This document shows, in pieces, positions 33,546-44,519 of a stretch of DNA of 64,000 nt (its first letter is position 1; every line of letters begins with the position of its first letter). The notes under the pieces are model-generated. The model ran no database searches, was not told the origin of the DNA, and saw nothing but the letters and a program-made list of their open reading frames with translations. The translations under genes were made by a program, and so were the position numbers. The stretch is from Siphonodentalium dalli (taxonomy: Eukaryota > Mollusca > Scaphopoda > Gadilida > Siphonodentaliidae): positions 4,055,784 through 4,119,783 of the forward strand of contig CP136066.1 of assembly GCA_032622095.1 (NCBI GenBank), read 5' to 3'.

Positions 33546-34635
33546 CAGTTTTTTGAGTGGAGCGAAACGGTCGTGATTGCTTCGATCCTTATTAGTTCCT
33601 CTTCGGTCAGAGCGTTGAGCACGGGTGAGTCGTGTGGCCGCGCCTCCGGGTGCAGCTGCCCTCGTGCTTAACGTCAGTGAGACGGTTTTGGATTAGGCTT
33701 ATGGATTTAATCCCAGACGCCGTGTTGGCCGCATTGCAAACAAGTCGGGTATTGGACATTGCTAATTGAGTCTCCAGTTTAGCAGGGGATACCTGACCCT
33801 TTGCCTGGAGTTCCGAGTCGAAGATGCTGGAAACCAGAAATCACAGACCCGGGACACCAACTCCAAGACTGCCTCCTGTCACCTGAGTGGGAAGAAGAAG
33901 GGGCCGCCCAAGAAAAAGACGCCTGCGAGAAAAAGAAGGGACGCCGCTAGACGAGCCAAATGGAAGAAGAGGGGGGTGACTGTTGATCTGCCAGTCACCC
34001 CTCCCCTTGTGGTTCAGCCGTCTATAGTCATAGCCGGCGGGTCGAAGTTGTCTGAGAGACGCCCAGACGACTCGACCTGCATGGAGACTGACGACATAGT
34101 ACCAGCTAGCAGGGATTCCGTGGATCTGCGGAGGTCCCTGCTGTCGTCGTCGAAGCTTGCGGAGACAGGGACGTGGATACCACCCCAGAGGTTCCTGCCG
34201 CCAGCTTCGACGTGGAACTGGACTTTACACCTCGGACACCGGATTACCAAAACATCCCGGTGTCCTCCAGCTCCGCCACCAGCAACAACAACAACATCAG
34301 CGGAGGCTCCATAAAATTGGTAGAAGATCTCCTCGCTGATACAACGCTAAAGCCGACAGACTGATGGCTGAGATCCAAAGATAGAACAAGGAACAAGAAG
34401 AGCAAGTCCTCGCCATCTTACAGCAACAACAACAAAGACCTCCATCTCAGTCATCAACGGAAAAAGCTAATCCAAAAAAGAAAAGAAAAAAGAAGAAATA
34501 ATCATCTATCATAAAAATGCTCACTTTTTATTTTATTCACCAATAAAGGCAACAACATGAGGGATTAAGGGGAGTTACCACTCGGTGCTTCCGACAATCC
34601 CGGGCTAGCCCCCCGAACCACTCACTTCACTCAAA
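33543..34635 (+). pseudogene. Gag/ORF1-like repeat unit, copy 1
   Basis: A unit starting CCTCAGTT...GAGTGGAGCGAAACGGTCG with a poly(A) signal AATAAA near 34541. A first ATG (33700) opens a 22-codon ORF, then a TGA, then a Lys/Arg-rich frame (GKKKGPPKKKTP, then RKRRDAARRAKW; 33766-34314). An overlapping frame offset by -1 (34173-34364) encodes TTPEVPAASFDVEL and a Ser/Asn tail. The basic stretch resembles nucleic-acid-binding gag/ORF1 proteins of retroelements, but I cannot name a family. Without a frameshift or splicing the two frames cannot make one protein. Confidence 0.5.
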
Positions 34636-35787
34636 CCTCAGTTGGAGAGTGGAGCGAAACGGTCGCGATTGCTTCGATCCTTATTAGTTCCTCTTCGGTC
34701 AGAGCGTTGAGCACGGGTGAGTCGTGTTGCCGCGCCTCCGGGTGCAGCTGCCCCCGCGCTTAACGTCAGTGAGACGGTTTTGGATTAGGCTTATGGATTT
34801 AATCCCAGACGCCGTGTTGGCCGCATTGCAAACAAGTCGGGTATTGGACATTGCTAATTGAGTCTCCAGTTTAGCAGGGGATACCTGACCCTTTGCCTGG
34901 AGTTCCGGACCGAAGATGCTGGTACCCAGATACCAAAGGCCCGGGACACCAACTCCAAGACTGCCTCCTGTTCAATGAAGAGTGTGAAGAAGAAGGGGCC
35001 GCCCAAGAAGAAGACGCCATCAAGGAGAAGAAGGGACGCCGCCAGACGAGTGAAATGGAAGAAGAAGGGGGTGACTGTTGATCTGCCAGTCACCCCTCCC
35101 CGTGTGGTTCAGCCGACGTCCCTTGTCACAGCCGGTAGGTCGGAGTTGTCTGAGAGACGCCCAGACGACTCGACCTGCATGGAGACTGACGACATAGTAC
35201 CAGCTAGCAGGGATTCCGTGGATCTGCGGAGGTCCCTGCTGTCGTCGTCGAGGCTAGCGGAGACAGGGACGTGGATACCACCCCAGATGTTCCTGCCGCC
35301 AGCTTCGACGTGGAACTGGATAGTTTTACACCTGGGACACCGGATTACCAACACATCCCGGTGTCCCCCAGCTCCACCGTCAGCAACAACTACAACACCA
35401 GTACAGACACCACTCAGTCTGTTGGAGAGATGATTGCTCAGACCAAAAGAAATGTGGAAATGGCGAAAAAGGAGCATCAACTTCAATTTGAAGAAGCCAG
35501 GAGATATCAAGAGCAAAGCTTTAAAGACACAGAAGAACAAATGCGACGGCTTATCCAACAGCACCAACAGGAAGCTCCTCCATCTCCACAATCATCTTCA
35601 GAAAAACCTCCGAAAAGAAAGAAGAAAAAAGAAAAAAATAACCATCATAAAAATGCTTACCTTTTTTTTTTGTTTTTTTTTGTGTGTATTATTCTAAATA
35701 AAGGCAAAAAACATGAGGGGTTGAGGAAAGGGCCTTTCGGCTCTTTCGAAGATCCCGGGGTTAGCCCCCCCCAAATCACATTCCCGA
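34636..35787 (+). pseudogene. Gag/ORF1-like repeat unit, copy 2
   Basis: Direct tandem copy of 33543-34635, starting at the same CCTCAGTTGGAG boundary, with the same 22-codon upstream ORF (34793-34861), basic frame (34858-35433: KKKGPPKKKTPS, RRRRDAARRVKW) and -1 overlapping frame (35208-35834). In this copy the second frame continues into a coiled-coil-like, Glu/Gln-rich segment (KKEHQLQFEEARRYQEQSF) and a Lys tail, followed by AATAAA near 35696. CCTCAGTTGGAG recurs at 35786-35797, as if a third unit began. It could be a retroelement fragment array or a tandemly duplicated host gene. Confidence 0.5.
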
Positions 35788-35869
35788 CCTCAGTTGGAGT
35801 TGGAGTTGGGCCGATCCCCAACATATCAAGCTGATCGAAGCTCTCCAACCAAAGATAAATTATCATTAT

Positions 35870-36005
35870 TCAAATAAGATAGCTGGCAAAGATTGAGTTA
35901 CCACAGAGTTATTCAATGAAGGTAGCTGGCGAAGATTGAGTAACCACCGAGTTATTCAATGGAGGTAGCTGGCGAAGATTGAGTTACTCAAAGAAGACGA
36001 CGACC
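35870..36005 (+). repeat. Tandem repeat of about 48-50 bp, three copies
   Basis: GTAGCTGGC(A/G)AAGATTGAGT(T/A)AC(C/T) recurs at about 35879, 35925 and 35964, separated by CAC(A/C)GAGTTATTCAATG. Confidence 0.85.
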
Positions 36006-36980
36006 AAGTAACCTACGAAGATTACAAGATTTATTGTTTCTTTAATAACTATATAAACTTCAAATCCGAGTTTGTTGTAATTGCAAAGGTCATAAGTTGA
36101 CTTCTTGCATTACCATATCACATTGGTAAACCTCCCCAAATAGTGTGGTGGCAGCATATTTAGCAGGTAGAATTTGACGGAAGTCACAAACCTAGCACAA
36201 GGCAACCCCTTGCACACAGGCGGCCCCACGTGCCTTAACAATAATCATAGACACCGCGTATTGAGCACGTAGGAATTATGGTGGTATCACCCACTCGGTG
36301 TCCACTACCAGTTTGCATCTAGATTACCACCCCCTGTGTGTTACAATATACATAATTATTATATAAGACAATCTTGGACAAAACCATACGTGCTAACATC
36401 ACAACGAGCTATCTATAGATTGCATTCACACCAGGGCAAGAATGTTGTATCTCCAACATCACACATATTAAGATGCTTCATATATCATAACATGCGTTTA
36501 AACAAGCATATTTAGCTGACAAAACATTTGCGATGACAACATAGCAAACAACTAATTAACAAGTGCGATAATATAATGAAACAATGCTAGTTTCTTGCCA
36601 TACAATTTCTTCAAAATTTCAGAATGCGCCATTCGTCAAAGTTTCTCCACGTGGCGACTATGGGTGATGCAATTGGTAATGGAGATTCGACATTATAGCA
36701 CGAACAAATTGTGCACACATGTGCTCAGCGTTTATCGTTGGGACTGTGGTGCGAATACAAGGTTCATGTGCATCAACCGAAAGAAAACTTCGAGGCGATT
36801 ACAACGATACCAATATCTAATTTTTCTGCTAAGTGGACTTACGACATTATAGTTCTCATGCAACGATAGTCACACATTGTATGTTGATTATAGTGTTGAT
36901 AATGGCGGTCAGAACAAATTGGTTCTATTGTGTCGTGTTATTCGTAATAACGTTAACAAACTTTGTATTGTTTGTTTCAG
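36006..36980. other. Upstream region of the receptor gene
   Basis: No coding feature is supported. The end (36961-36980, TTTGTATTGTTTGTTTCAG) is a good 3' splice acceptor, so part of this stretch is probably an intron of the receptor gene with a 5' UTR exon further up that I cannot locate. Confidence 0.45.
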
Positions 36981-37056
36981 TTGTGATCCCACCAAAGATT
37001 GCGGCGAAGCACTATACCAGACTGATGTGGTTGCTCCATAGGTTCACTACTGAACC
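36981..37056 (+). other. Putative 5' UTR exon start and overlapping upstream ORF
   Basis: Sequence between the predicted splice acceptor (36980/36981) and the receptor ATG. An upstream ATG (37024) opens a short ORF that overlaps the receptor start and stops at 37066, in another frame. Such a uORF could dampen translation. The receptor ATG context ACCATGG is strong. Confidence 0.4.
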
Positions 37057-38379
37057 ATGGCGTTGAACATCGTCAGGAAATTTACGCTATTGGTGGTGAT
37101 TCAACTACTGATTTTAAACGTGTGCTATTCTTATGACCAAACAAGTGCGTCTGGTGTATACGAAAAAATATTTTCAGATTACAAGAAGCTCTTGCGGCCT
37201 GGAAATGGGTCACTTCAAGTAAACATTTCATTTGCATTGACAGAGATCGAGGATATAGATCAAGTGACACAGACTCTAAAGTTCGAGGCATGGATGGGAA
37301 TATCGTGGCTAGACGGTAGACTGACATGGGACGAAGACGTTATGGGAATCGACAGACTTTACCTGCCACAATCTCATCTATGGACGCCAGATGTTACAAT
37401 TTTAAATAAACGAGGGAAATTAAAAAGAATAGGCGCCGAGTATCAAGGCATTCATGTTTTGTCTGATGGAAGAATCGGATGGCATCCGGGTGATTCGTAC
37501 GTCACTGCTTGTCAGATTGACGTAACAAAATTCCCTTTTGACTCGCAAACGTGCACTATAGATATCGGACTGTGGTCATCTCCAGTCGACGATGTTAACC
37601 TTACAATCGGGGTTGACAGTGTAATTTTGGAGAATTATCAAGAAAATGGCGAGTGGGATTTAATTTACACATTGTTATCCAGGGTTGAGTTTGGTGAAGT
37701 TGGATATATAATGTCAAAATGTCAGGTGGAACTGTCAGTTAAACGACGCCCCGCCTATCATGTCATGTTTACTATCGCGCCCGCTATTGGGCTAGCTTTA
37801 CTCAGCCTGGTGGCCTTCGTGGTTCCCCATAAAACTGGAGAGAAAATGTCATTTGCAGTCACGATGTTTCTCTCGAATGCCGTTTTCCTCACATTCTTTA
37901 GTCAATGGATGCCCAGAACGGCAAATTCCGTTTCAAGATTCGCCGTCTATCTGTGGCTTCAGAATGTTCAGAACGCTCTTATCGTAGGTTCAGTGGCGGT
38001 AGTGCAGATATTTTCCACCCGCCACAGGAGCGACACACCATCAAAAATACACATAACAGCAATGAAAATCCTTGCATACGGCATACGGGTTTTCAGCGAC
38101 GAAGATGTTTGCTTGACTAAAATGACTGATATTTGCACACCTGACAGCAGTACGGCGGTGATGGACATGGATCCACACGAACATGTGTATGAGACCCAGA
38201 CTACGGCCGATAAAAAATGTCAGCCAAAAAATGGCGTGCCAATAATTTGCGTTAAATTTACGTACTCGTCCATATACGTACCGACCAGATTAACACAGAA
38301 TGAATGCGATATTATATACATATTAAATGTCAGCAGAGTAAGATGCAGTCATACTGTGTGGAGTCATTGCTGTATATAA
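37057..38379 (+). CDS. Cys-loop ligand-gated ion channel subunit (nicotinic receptor-like)
   Basis: A 440-residue plasma-membrane receptor subunit. Residues 1-25 are a signal peptide. The extracellular domain carries WTPD (109-112) and the Cys-loop C152-C166 with 13 residues between and the FPFD core; N-glycosylation sites are N50, N56 and N181. TM1 is about 234-256, TM2 about 264-285 and TM3 about 293-319. GEK before TM2 places Glu at the selectivity ring, as in cation channels. There is no vicinal CC in loop C, so it is a non-alpha type subunit. After TM3, 120 residues follow without a clear TM4, which the family requires. A good donor (AGA/GTAAGA, 38338) suggests a downstream TM4 exon, so residues after about 427 may be intronic read-through. 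All of the ligand-binding domain and TM1-3 is in one exon. Just downstream are a MITE and a LINE. Confidence 0.85.
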   Translation: MALNIVRKFTLLVVIQLLILNVCYSYDQTSASGVYEKIFSDYKKLLRPGNGSLQVNISFALTEIEDIDQVTQTLKFEAWMGISWLDGRLTWDEDVMGIDRLYLPQSHLWTPDVTILNKRGKLKRIGAEYQGIHVLSDGRIGWHPGDSYVTACQIDVTKFPFDSQTCTIDIGLWSSPVDDVNLTIGVDSVILENYQENGEWDLIYTLLSRVEFGEVGYIMSKCQVELSVKRRPAYHVMFTIAPAIGLALLSLVAFVVPHKTGEKMSFAVTMFLSNAVFLTFFSQWMPRTANSVSRFAVYLWLQNVQNALIVGSVAVVQIFSTRHRSDTPSKIHITAMKILAYGIRVFSDEDVCLTKMTDICTPDSSTAVMDMDPHEHVYETQTTADKKCQPKNGVPIICVKFTYSSIYVPTRLTQNECDIIYILNVSRVRCSHTVWSHCCI

Positions 38380-38429
38380 TATGTCGCCGATAAGTATACT
38401 ATTGAGTTTTGACGGCATGACTGAATCAA

Positions 38430-38555
38430 GAAAATATTAACCTTAGTAACTAAGGTGTGACTAAGGTCACACTTAGTTACTTTTGGCTACGTTAGTCAAA
38501 AATAACTAAGTTACGGGTTGACTAAGGCTATGACTAAGTTTTTCTTCTCAGTGTA
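38430..38555. repeat. TTAGTC/GACTAA hairpin segment (MITE-like)
   Basis: Contains the perfect palindrome CCTTAGTAACTAAGG (about 38441-38455) and a long stem GTAACTAAGGTGTGAC / GTCACACTTAGTTAC (about 38447-38481, one base missing). It is related in word content to 29265-29580. It lies between the receptor gene and the LINE and marks the 3' limit of the latter. Confidence 0.7.
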
Positions 38556-38854
38556 GTGGCACCCGTTACAATACGAGCTGCTTCATTGTGCATACTGTAT
38601 GTCTTCAATAATACCAAATTCCTGTTGCACACAACCACCCCAGACTACACAAGAATATTCAAGAACTGATCGAATCAGAGTGAAGGAAATATTTTCAAGA
38701 CTAGCTCTGTCAAGATAAAATCGATATTTTCTTATTAGGGAAATACGTTTCCAGGCAGTATTCGTCATTGCATTGATGTGGGGACCCCAGCAACCATCTT
38801 TACTCAAAGTAACCCCGATATGCTTGTGTTAATTGACTTCTTTAATGGGCTGTT
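38556..38854 (-). mobile_element. LINE, 3' portion of a copy split by the giant palindrome
   Basis: The minus strand encodes the post-RT part of an APE-type LINE: HIGVTLSKDGCWGPHINAMT, then a Tyr/Leu-rich stretch, then, after a one-base frameshift near 38590, EAARIVTGAT, a very common LINE signature. The 5' part is at 53240-55146 on the same strand. Removing 38855-53239 and one copy of GCTGTT joins the two in frame (MNQQ | PIKEV). One in-frame stop is present near 38830. Confidence 0.85.
38849..38854 (+). repeat. Target site duplication, left
   Basis: GCTGTT immediately before the palindrome terminus TGATGATACC; identical to 53240-53245. Confidence 0.9.
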
Positions 38855-38874
38855 TGATGATACCGACCCCAGTT

Positions 38875-39055
38875 GGTGTCAGTCTAGACAGGTTGACCTA
38901 CATTCTCTGCAGTACTACCGTTGGAGTTTGACCTATATTCTCCGCAGTACTCAGTCTAGGCAGATTGACCTAGGTCATCATAGGTCATGACCTACTTTCT
39001 CGCTAATTTACATAATCCTAGGTCATCATATGTCATGACCTATTTGAGGTCAGGT
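38875..39055. repeat. Sub-terminal AGGTCA/TGACCT repeats (left arm)
   Basis: Dense cluster of TGACCT and AGGTCA words in both orientations, including the perfect palindromes AGGTCATGACCT (38982-38993) and GACCTAGGTC (38968-38977), plus CAGTACT near 38911 and 38946. Mirror copy at about 53039-53218. Sub-terminal repeats often bind transposase; AGGTCA is also the nuclear-receptor half-site. Neither role is shown here. Confidence 0.8.
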
Positions 39056-39262
39056 GCTAGATGATATGTAGGGCACCGCTTTCGGTCCACCATCGTATAA
39101 TGAACGGAATATTATCTGCATGTATATCACGTGATGATCTCGTTGGGGTAGCTTCAGTCTTGAAGGGACACTAGGCTCTCACTGGGGATGATTATTAAAG
39201 TGACACTCACTATGGATGAATGTTAAAGTAACACATGGTGCACACTGTGGGATAATGTTAAA

Positions 39263-39560
39263 GTGACACTCGCATTGAAAACTTCAAAAAATTCAAAACT
39301 TCAAAAATTTCAAAAACTTCAAAAATTTCAAAAACTTCAAAAGTTTCAAAAACTTCAAAAATTTCTCAAATTTCCAAAATCTCAAAAAATTTCAAAAAAC
39401 TTTAAAAACTTCAAAATACTCAAAAATTTCAAAAAACTTAAAAAACTTTTCAAAAAGAAACAAAAATGAAAAACTTTAAAAAAAATTCATAAATTAAAAA
39501 AATATGAAAAACTTAAAAAACTTCAACTTTTTCTAAAATTCAAAAATAATTTAAAATTAA
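39263..39560 (+). repeat. A-rich TTCAAAAA minisatellite (left arm)
   Basis: Irregular array of TTCAAAAAC/TTTCAAAAA units. The mirror array at about 52530-52830 differs in unit order, and this is where the two arms lose base-for-base register. Confidence 0.85.
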
Positions 39561-39718
39561 ATTAAAATTAACGGTCTTTTAATATATCTAACCCACTGCC
39601 ACTTCTGAGGGTTCCACACTACACCTGAGGGGATATTGAGTGGTCTACACACGTCTCCTAAACCCTAGAATAAGATCCAGCCCATAAGAAACTATGCCTC
39701 CTGCAATGCCTGTCATTC

Positions 39719-39835
39719 GAATCTGACGCAATCCCTACTTCTGGCGCAATGCCTGAGTCATTCGAATCTGGCGCAATCCCTACTTCCGGCGCAACGCCTG
39801 AGTCATTGGAATCTGACGCAATCCCTCGTGAAACC
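39719..39835 (+). repeat. 42-bp tandem repeat, about three copies (left arm)
   Basis: Units of the form GTCATTCGAATCTG(A/G)CGCAATCCCTACTTC(T/C)GGCGCAA(T/C)GCCTGA. Mirror at about 52258-52374. Confidence 0.88.
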
Positions 39836-42059
39836 TACCGGCTGACTCCACACCCATCGGCTAAGCGTTGTATCACATGCTTATTATTTGATCATATCGT
39901 GGAAATTCAATGTTTTGTCATGACTCATGAGATATAACCCATATCCACTGAAAAAGGGTGGATATCCTCTATTTATTCATAGTTTTCTTTGTTATCTTTT
40001 TTTTTTTATCCCTCTTTTTTATCTACCACTTCCTGTTTTTATTCGCTCTTCTTTTTCTTACAACTTCTAATCCCTCATAATCTTCGAATATCCACTTTCA
40101 TCTCCAAGTTTTTGTAAAAATTCCTTGTTTAGTAGCACCTCCAGATGGGCTCTATAGAATTTGAACGAAGCATCCATCTTGGATATTACTCTTTCTATGA
40201 CTAAATCCGTTAGCACGCTCTACAGATGTCATATAGGTAGCACGCTCTACATATGTCATATAGGCCTCTTCACATCTTGTTTTCCATAATTTATTCATTC
40301 CTAATCGCTCCATTGACTGTAACAAATTAAATTACCCCCTCCCCCTGTATTGAGAATACATCCTTGATTATTAATATTTCCTCCGTTCATGGTGTGCATG
40401 TTCCTTTGGGACATCTTTGCTAATGTGAAGCCACACCTATTATATATATATATATATATACAACTTTAAAAGCCCGCGAAAATATTACTCATATTATAGA
40501 CTTCCCTTTGAAGACCTTTGTATGTGACAATGATCCGTAATATTGTTTCTAAGTGACACTGGCCAGTGAAACTGATACTACGGGTATGAACTAGCCAACT
40601 TCACATCGTAACAATAATAAAAGGGACACTTCATCTATATCAGTCTCAAAACGTGTTGGTACACATCTGTGTGGAAACTAAAACCAATCACTCTTCGTCC
40701 GTCATCCGTACATAATTGTAATATAATTTTCTCAGAAACCACGGGTTCCCTTTGGCTGAAATTTGGTCTCAACATGGGATCAGAAATTATCCATGGAAGA
40801 CAACAGTGTCCGTGTGGGGAGAAGCTTCGTAGTGTTTCGCTGTCGCCATGGTGTTTGTTTGGGTATAGGCATGGGTGGTGAGTGTGGTTCTCATATGGTC
40901 TGAACTAGCCTTTACTGACTGAGGTCATTTAGTGCACATGTCATCACTTCACTGATAACCATTATATGGTCAAATCCCAACACTATCAAACGCAATGTTT
41001 CAATAATGGGTTTTCTTAAAATTTTGACTAAATATTGGTTATATTATACGCATCAGCGATCCTTCTTAATAACGCTCTGTATATTTTCAAACGCATTGCA
41101 CTAAATGGGTTTGGAATAGCCACACAGGAAAGGAGAAACTGAGGTCCTAGGTAGGTCGACTGCATATAGCAGTATATATGGGGTACAGACATGGACAGCA
41201 ATGGGTTCCTCGTGGCTTCTGGTCTACACATGACATATTAAAGTTAACCACACCCATCGGCGCGCCTTTATTGGGCTATGAAGCGCCATACAGGCTCGAA
41301 TCATGGCCTTCGCCATGTGTTTCTATTTGAACCCACATTAGTAACTAAATAAAATCTTTCTCTCCAGGTTGTTTCACGCCATAACCTTGATTTGGAAAGC
41401 TTGAAGGGCTAATTAAGCTTCAATTTAAATCCCAACATTATTTGAAGAACGTATCTGGTTAAACATGTCCACCATAGTAAGCTCATTTAATTCAAAGAGC
41501 TTCACACATAGTCCCACTAGTAATGATGTGTCGTTATTTACTGCAGAAATGGTCATATAGAATACAATACAACACATTTTGGTCACATACCTTAAAGGTG
41601 CACGTCACTTTCGCAAGATATCTAACTGACCATGTATAAAGTGGAATGACATGTCGTGTATCAAATGTATAATCAGTTCCAGTATTTCGTCCATAAGGCA
41701 GTTTTGGTTGTAACATCATTGTGTATGACGGTTCATTCATATGATACCTTAGCGGTTGCACACGATACTGTCTGTTGTATTTTATGTCTTATATCATGTA
41801 TATTACTTGCTCCATGGATGGTAGGAGTATGGCATTGGTGTCTGGTTCTTCGATGTATTCTAGTCATAGTTCATTCATATTATTACTCTAAAATCTCCAT
41901 TAAATGGAGAAACTAAAGAGCCCATATTATGTAGACTAGTGTATAAATACTTACTTCATGCATTATTTTCATCAATTATATGTATTATAACTCCCATCAA
42001 GATAGGCTGTTATACAGAGTAAACAAAGCATGTACCAAGTGACAGTCTGTACCAAGTGG

Positions 42060-43060
42060 CAGTCTCATGTCACGAAAGGCCTACTATGTGGACACATGTT
42101 CTTATCAAAACGCTCTATTATGTAGGGGGTTATCAACCATTGGTCTGGAAAAGGCATATGAACGGAACGCGTGTATACACATTTATTCGATGTACTCTTT
42201 AATCTTTGATTTCTCTTTATTGTCGTTAATTTATAGCATTATTAGTAGGAATCTAAACTCGCCGTTATATTGAGAAAATAATGCGTCAATACCAGTCAAT
42301 ACTGCTTTATTGGCGGTAAATGAAATTATTGAATCATGTATCGCAGCTAAACAAGCGAGACAACTGATCACAACACAAAAATTAGTAATATTTTTGAAGC
42401 CTTGAGTGGTTTGTAATACACAGTGTAAATTTTCATTATTGCTACCATTTAAGGAAACATGCCCCCGATAGGGCTACTATGCGAACACATGTCTATATTA
42501 ATTTCACATATTCCTTACCGTTCATTCATATATACGCCAAGCTCTCTGTTAATACAGAGGCATCAAAACATTGGTCTGGAAAAGACCTACTATGTGGATG
42601 CGTGTATACATATTTACTTGATGTATTCTTTAATCGTTCATTTCTCTTTATTATCGTTCATTTATAGCATTATTAGAAGAAATTTAGTCTAAAATCTCCA
42701 TTACATGGAGACAATAAAGAGCCCATATGGTGTAGACTAATGCATAAATACTTCATGTATTCTTTTCACCAATTATATGTATTGTACATCCTATACATTT
42801 AGTCTGTTATACAGAGGAAACAAAGCATGTACTACGTGGCAGTTTCATATGACGATAAGACCTACTATGTGAACACATGTGCATATTAATTTCACATATT
42901 CTTCTCAAAACGCTCTATTTTATACGGGGGTATCAAACATTGGTCTGGAAAAGGCCTGCTATGTGGACGCGTGTATACATATTGACTTCATATATGCATT
43001 CATAGTTCATTTCTCTTAATTGTCGTTCATTTAATAGCATTATTAGTAGAAATATAGTCT
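42060..43060 (+). repeat. Tandem repeat of about 390 bp (left arm)
   Basis: Three diverged copies starting near 42070, 42465 and 42855 at the landmark GGCCTACTATGTGGACACATG. Each contains CATTGGTCTGGAAAAG and a TTTATAGCATTATTAG-type word (in the third copy TTTAATAGCATTATTAG). Mirror at about 49033-50033. Open frames here follow the repeat. Confidence 0.82.
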
Positions 43061-43309
43061 AAAACCGTCGGTATATGGATAATATATAGCGTCAATACTG
43101 TTTTATTGTTGGTAACTCAAATTATTGCATCATGTATCGCAACTAAACAAGCGAGACAACTCATAAATTCTTAATAGTTCTGATGTCTATGGCAGTTCAC
43201 AGAGTGTATATTTTTCATTGTTGTTACCATTTTAGTGCATAAATTACTGATTTCTGTGTAAGAACGCTGGTCTCCATTGTTGTTATGATTGTGCCTATAC
43301 CTGTCCATA

Positions 43310-43760
43310 TTCTTAAAGCAAGTACGGTACCTCTATGTGATATGATGTATAAAAATTTCCATTTTCACAGGTAAATCACGTATAAACGCTCTTTAATGTA
43401 TAGTTAAACTGAGTTTTCACATGCAGGGCTATGTCTTTGTGGACTATATACGTGGTATACTTCAGTATATACACGAAGTGAATGTGTTCTAAGTATGCGT
43501 ATCTGATTTATGTATACGTCCGTGTTTCTTAAAGCAAATCCAATACATATTAGTGCGTTATATTATGATGTACATTAAGTGCCCTTTTCACTGTTAAATC
43601 AAGTAAAAAAGCCCTCTACTATAGTTAACTATTCAGTTCCACATACGCTATAAGCTCTATGGTGGTCCGGTGTGTCTTATCAATATGCCATTATATGCAC
43701 GAATGTAATGTGTTCAAATATGTGGGTTATGATGTATACTTTAATGTTAAAGTATATAAG
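43310..43760 (+). repeat. Tandem repeat of about 230 bp (left arm)
   Basis: Two diverged copies sharing TTCTTAAAGCAA, TATGATGTA(T/C)A, TTTTCAC(A/T)G(G/T)TAAATCA and GTATA(C/T)..ACGAA blocks, from about 43310 and 43528. Mirror at about 48333-48783. Confidence 0.7.
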
Positions 43761-44519
43761 CACTCTTTAAGATGTGCATATGCAGAATGTTGCCTCTTTA
43801 CACTGACAGAAAAAAAAGGAATATATAATTTTGAATACTACTCTTCATAAAACGTTAGAAAACCATAATCTAACAACTAATATCGAAGAACAATGTAATT
43901 ACTTGATAAGCATTGTAAATATTTCGTCTGTTTTAAATAAAATGGAAATATTTCGTCTATTTGAAATACAGTTGGAAGCAACAATCAAGTATTTAAATGA
44001 AATTTGGACCAAAATCTTATAATTTGAGAAAACGTATATAATTTCTATCGAAGTCTTATAATAAAGGAAGGCTTTGTGCGAATCCATTCGGTCTAATGTG
44101 TGAATGTGTTCATCATCGCAAATATAATGATGCAGAAATGAATATTTCCTAGAAAAATGTTAACATAGCTTGTATTTAACCGAAATAATATAGCATTTGA
44201 GTTAAAATGTTTCATATTAGGACCATAACGAACCAATGCATGAAAATACAATATTTTGTTTTTCATTCTCGATCAAAATAATGCAGGGTTGTCAATTATC
44301 AACAAAAAACAAATACTTTGAAACAAAAACGATGACATAAGAACGAATATCCAAGAGCTAGTGTGAAAATAACCCTCACATTTATAAAAAAAAAAGCAAT
44401 AAAAATTAAGTTTTCGAGTAAGTCCTTCATAATTATTGAATGTTTTTGTCTATGTTGGATCAAATTTGACACAAAAATCAATTAGCTCACTAACAGTTCG
44501 CGCAATATCTCATATTTTG

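Noticed and set aside
39263-39469. Lys/Phe/Gln-rich repeated peptide frame
   Set aside because: A translation of the TTCAAAAA minisatellite; not a gene.
42067-42692. Hydrophobic open frames (for example ending FLLSFIYSII) that look membrane-like
   Set aside because: They recur with the 390-bp tandem repeat and are A/T-driven; no start context or conserved domain.
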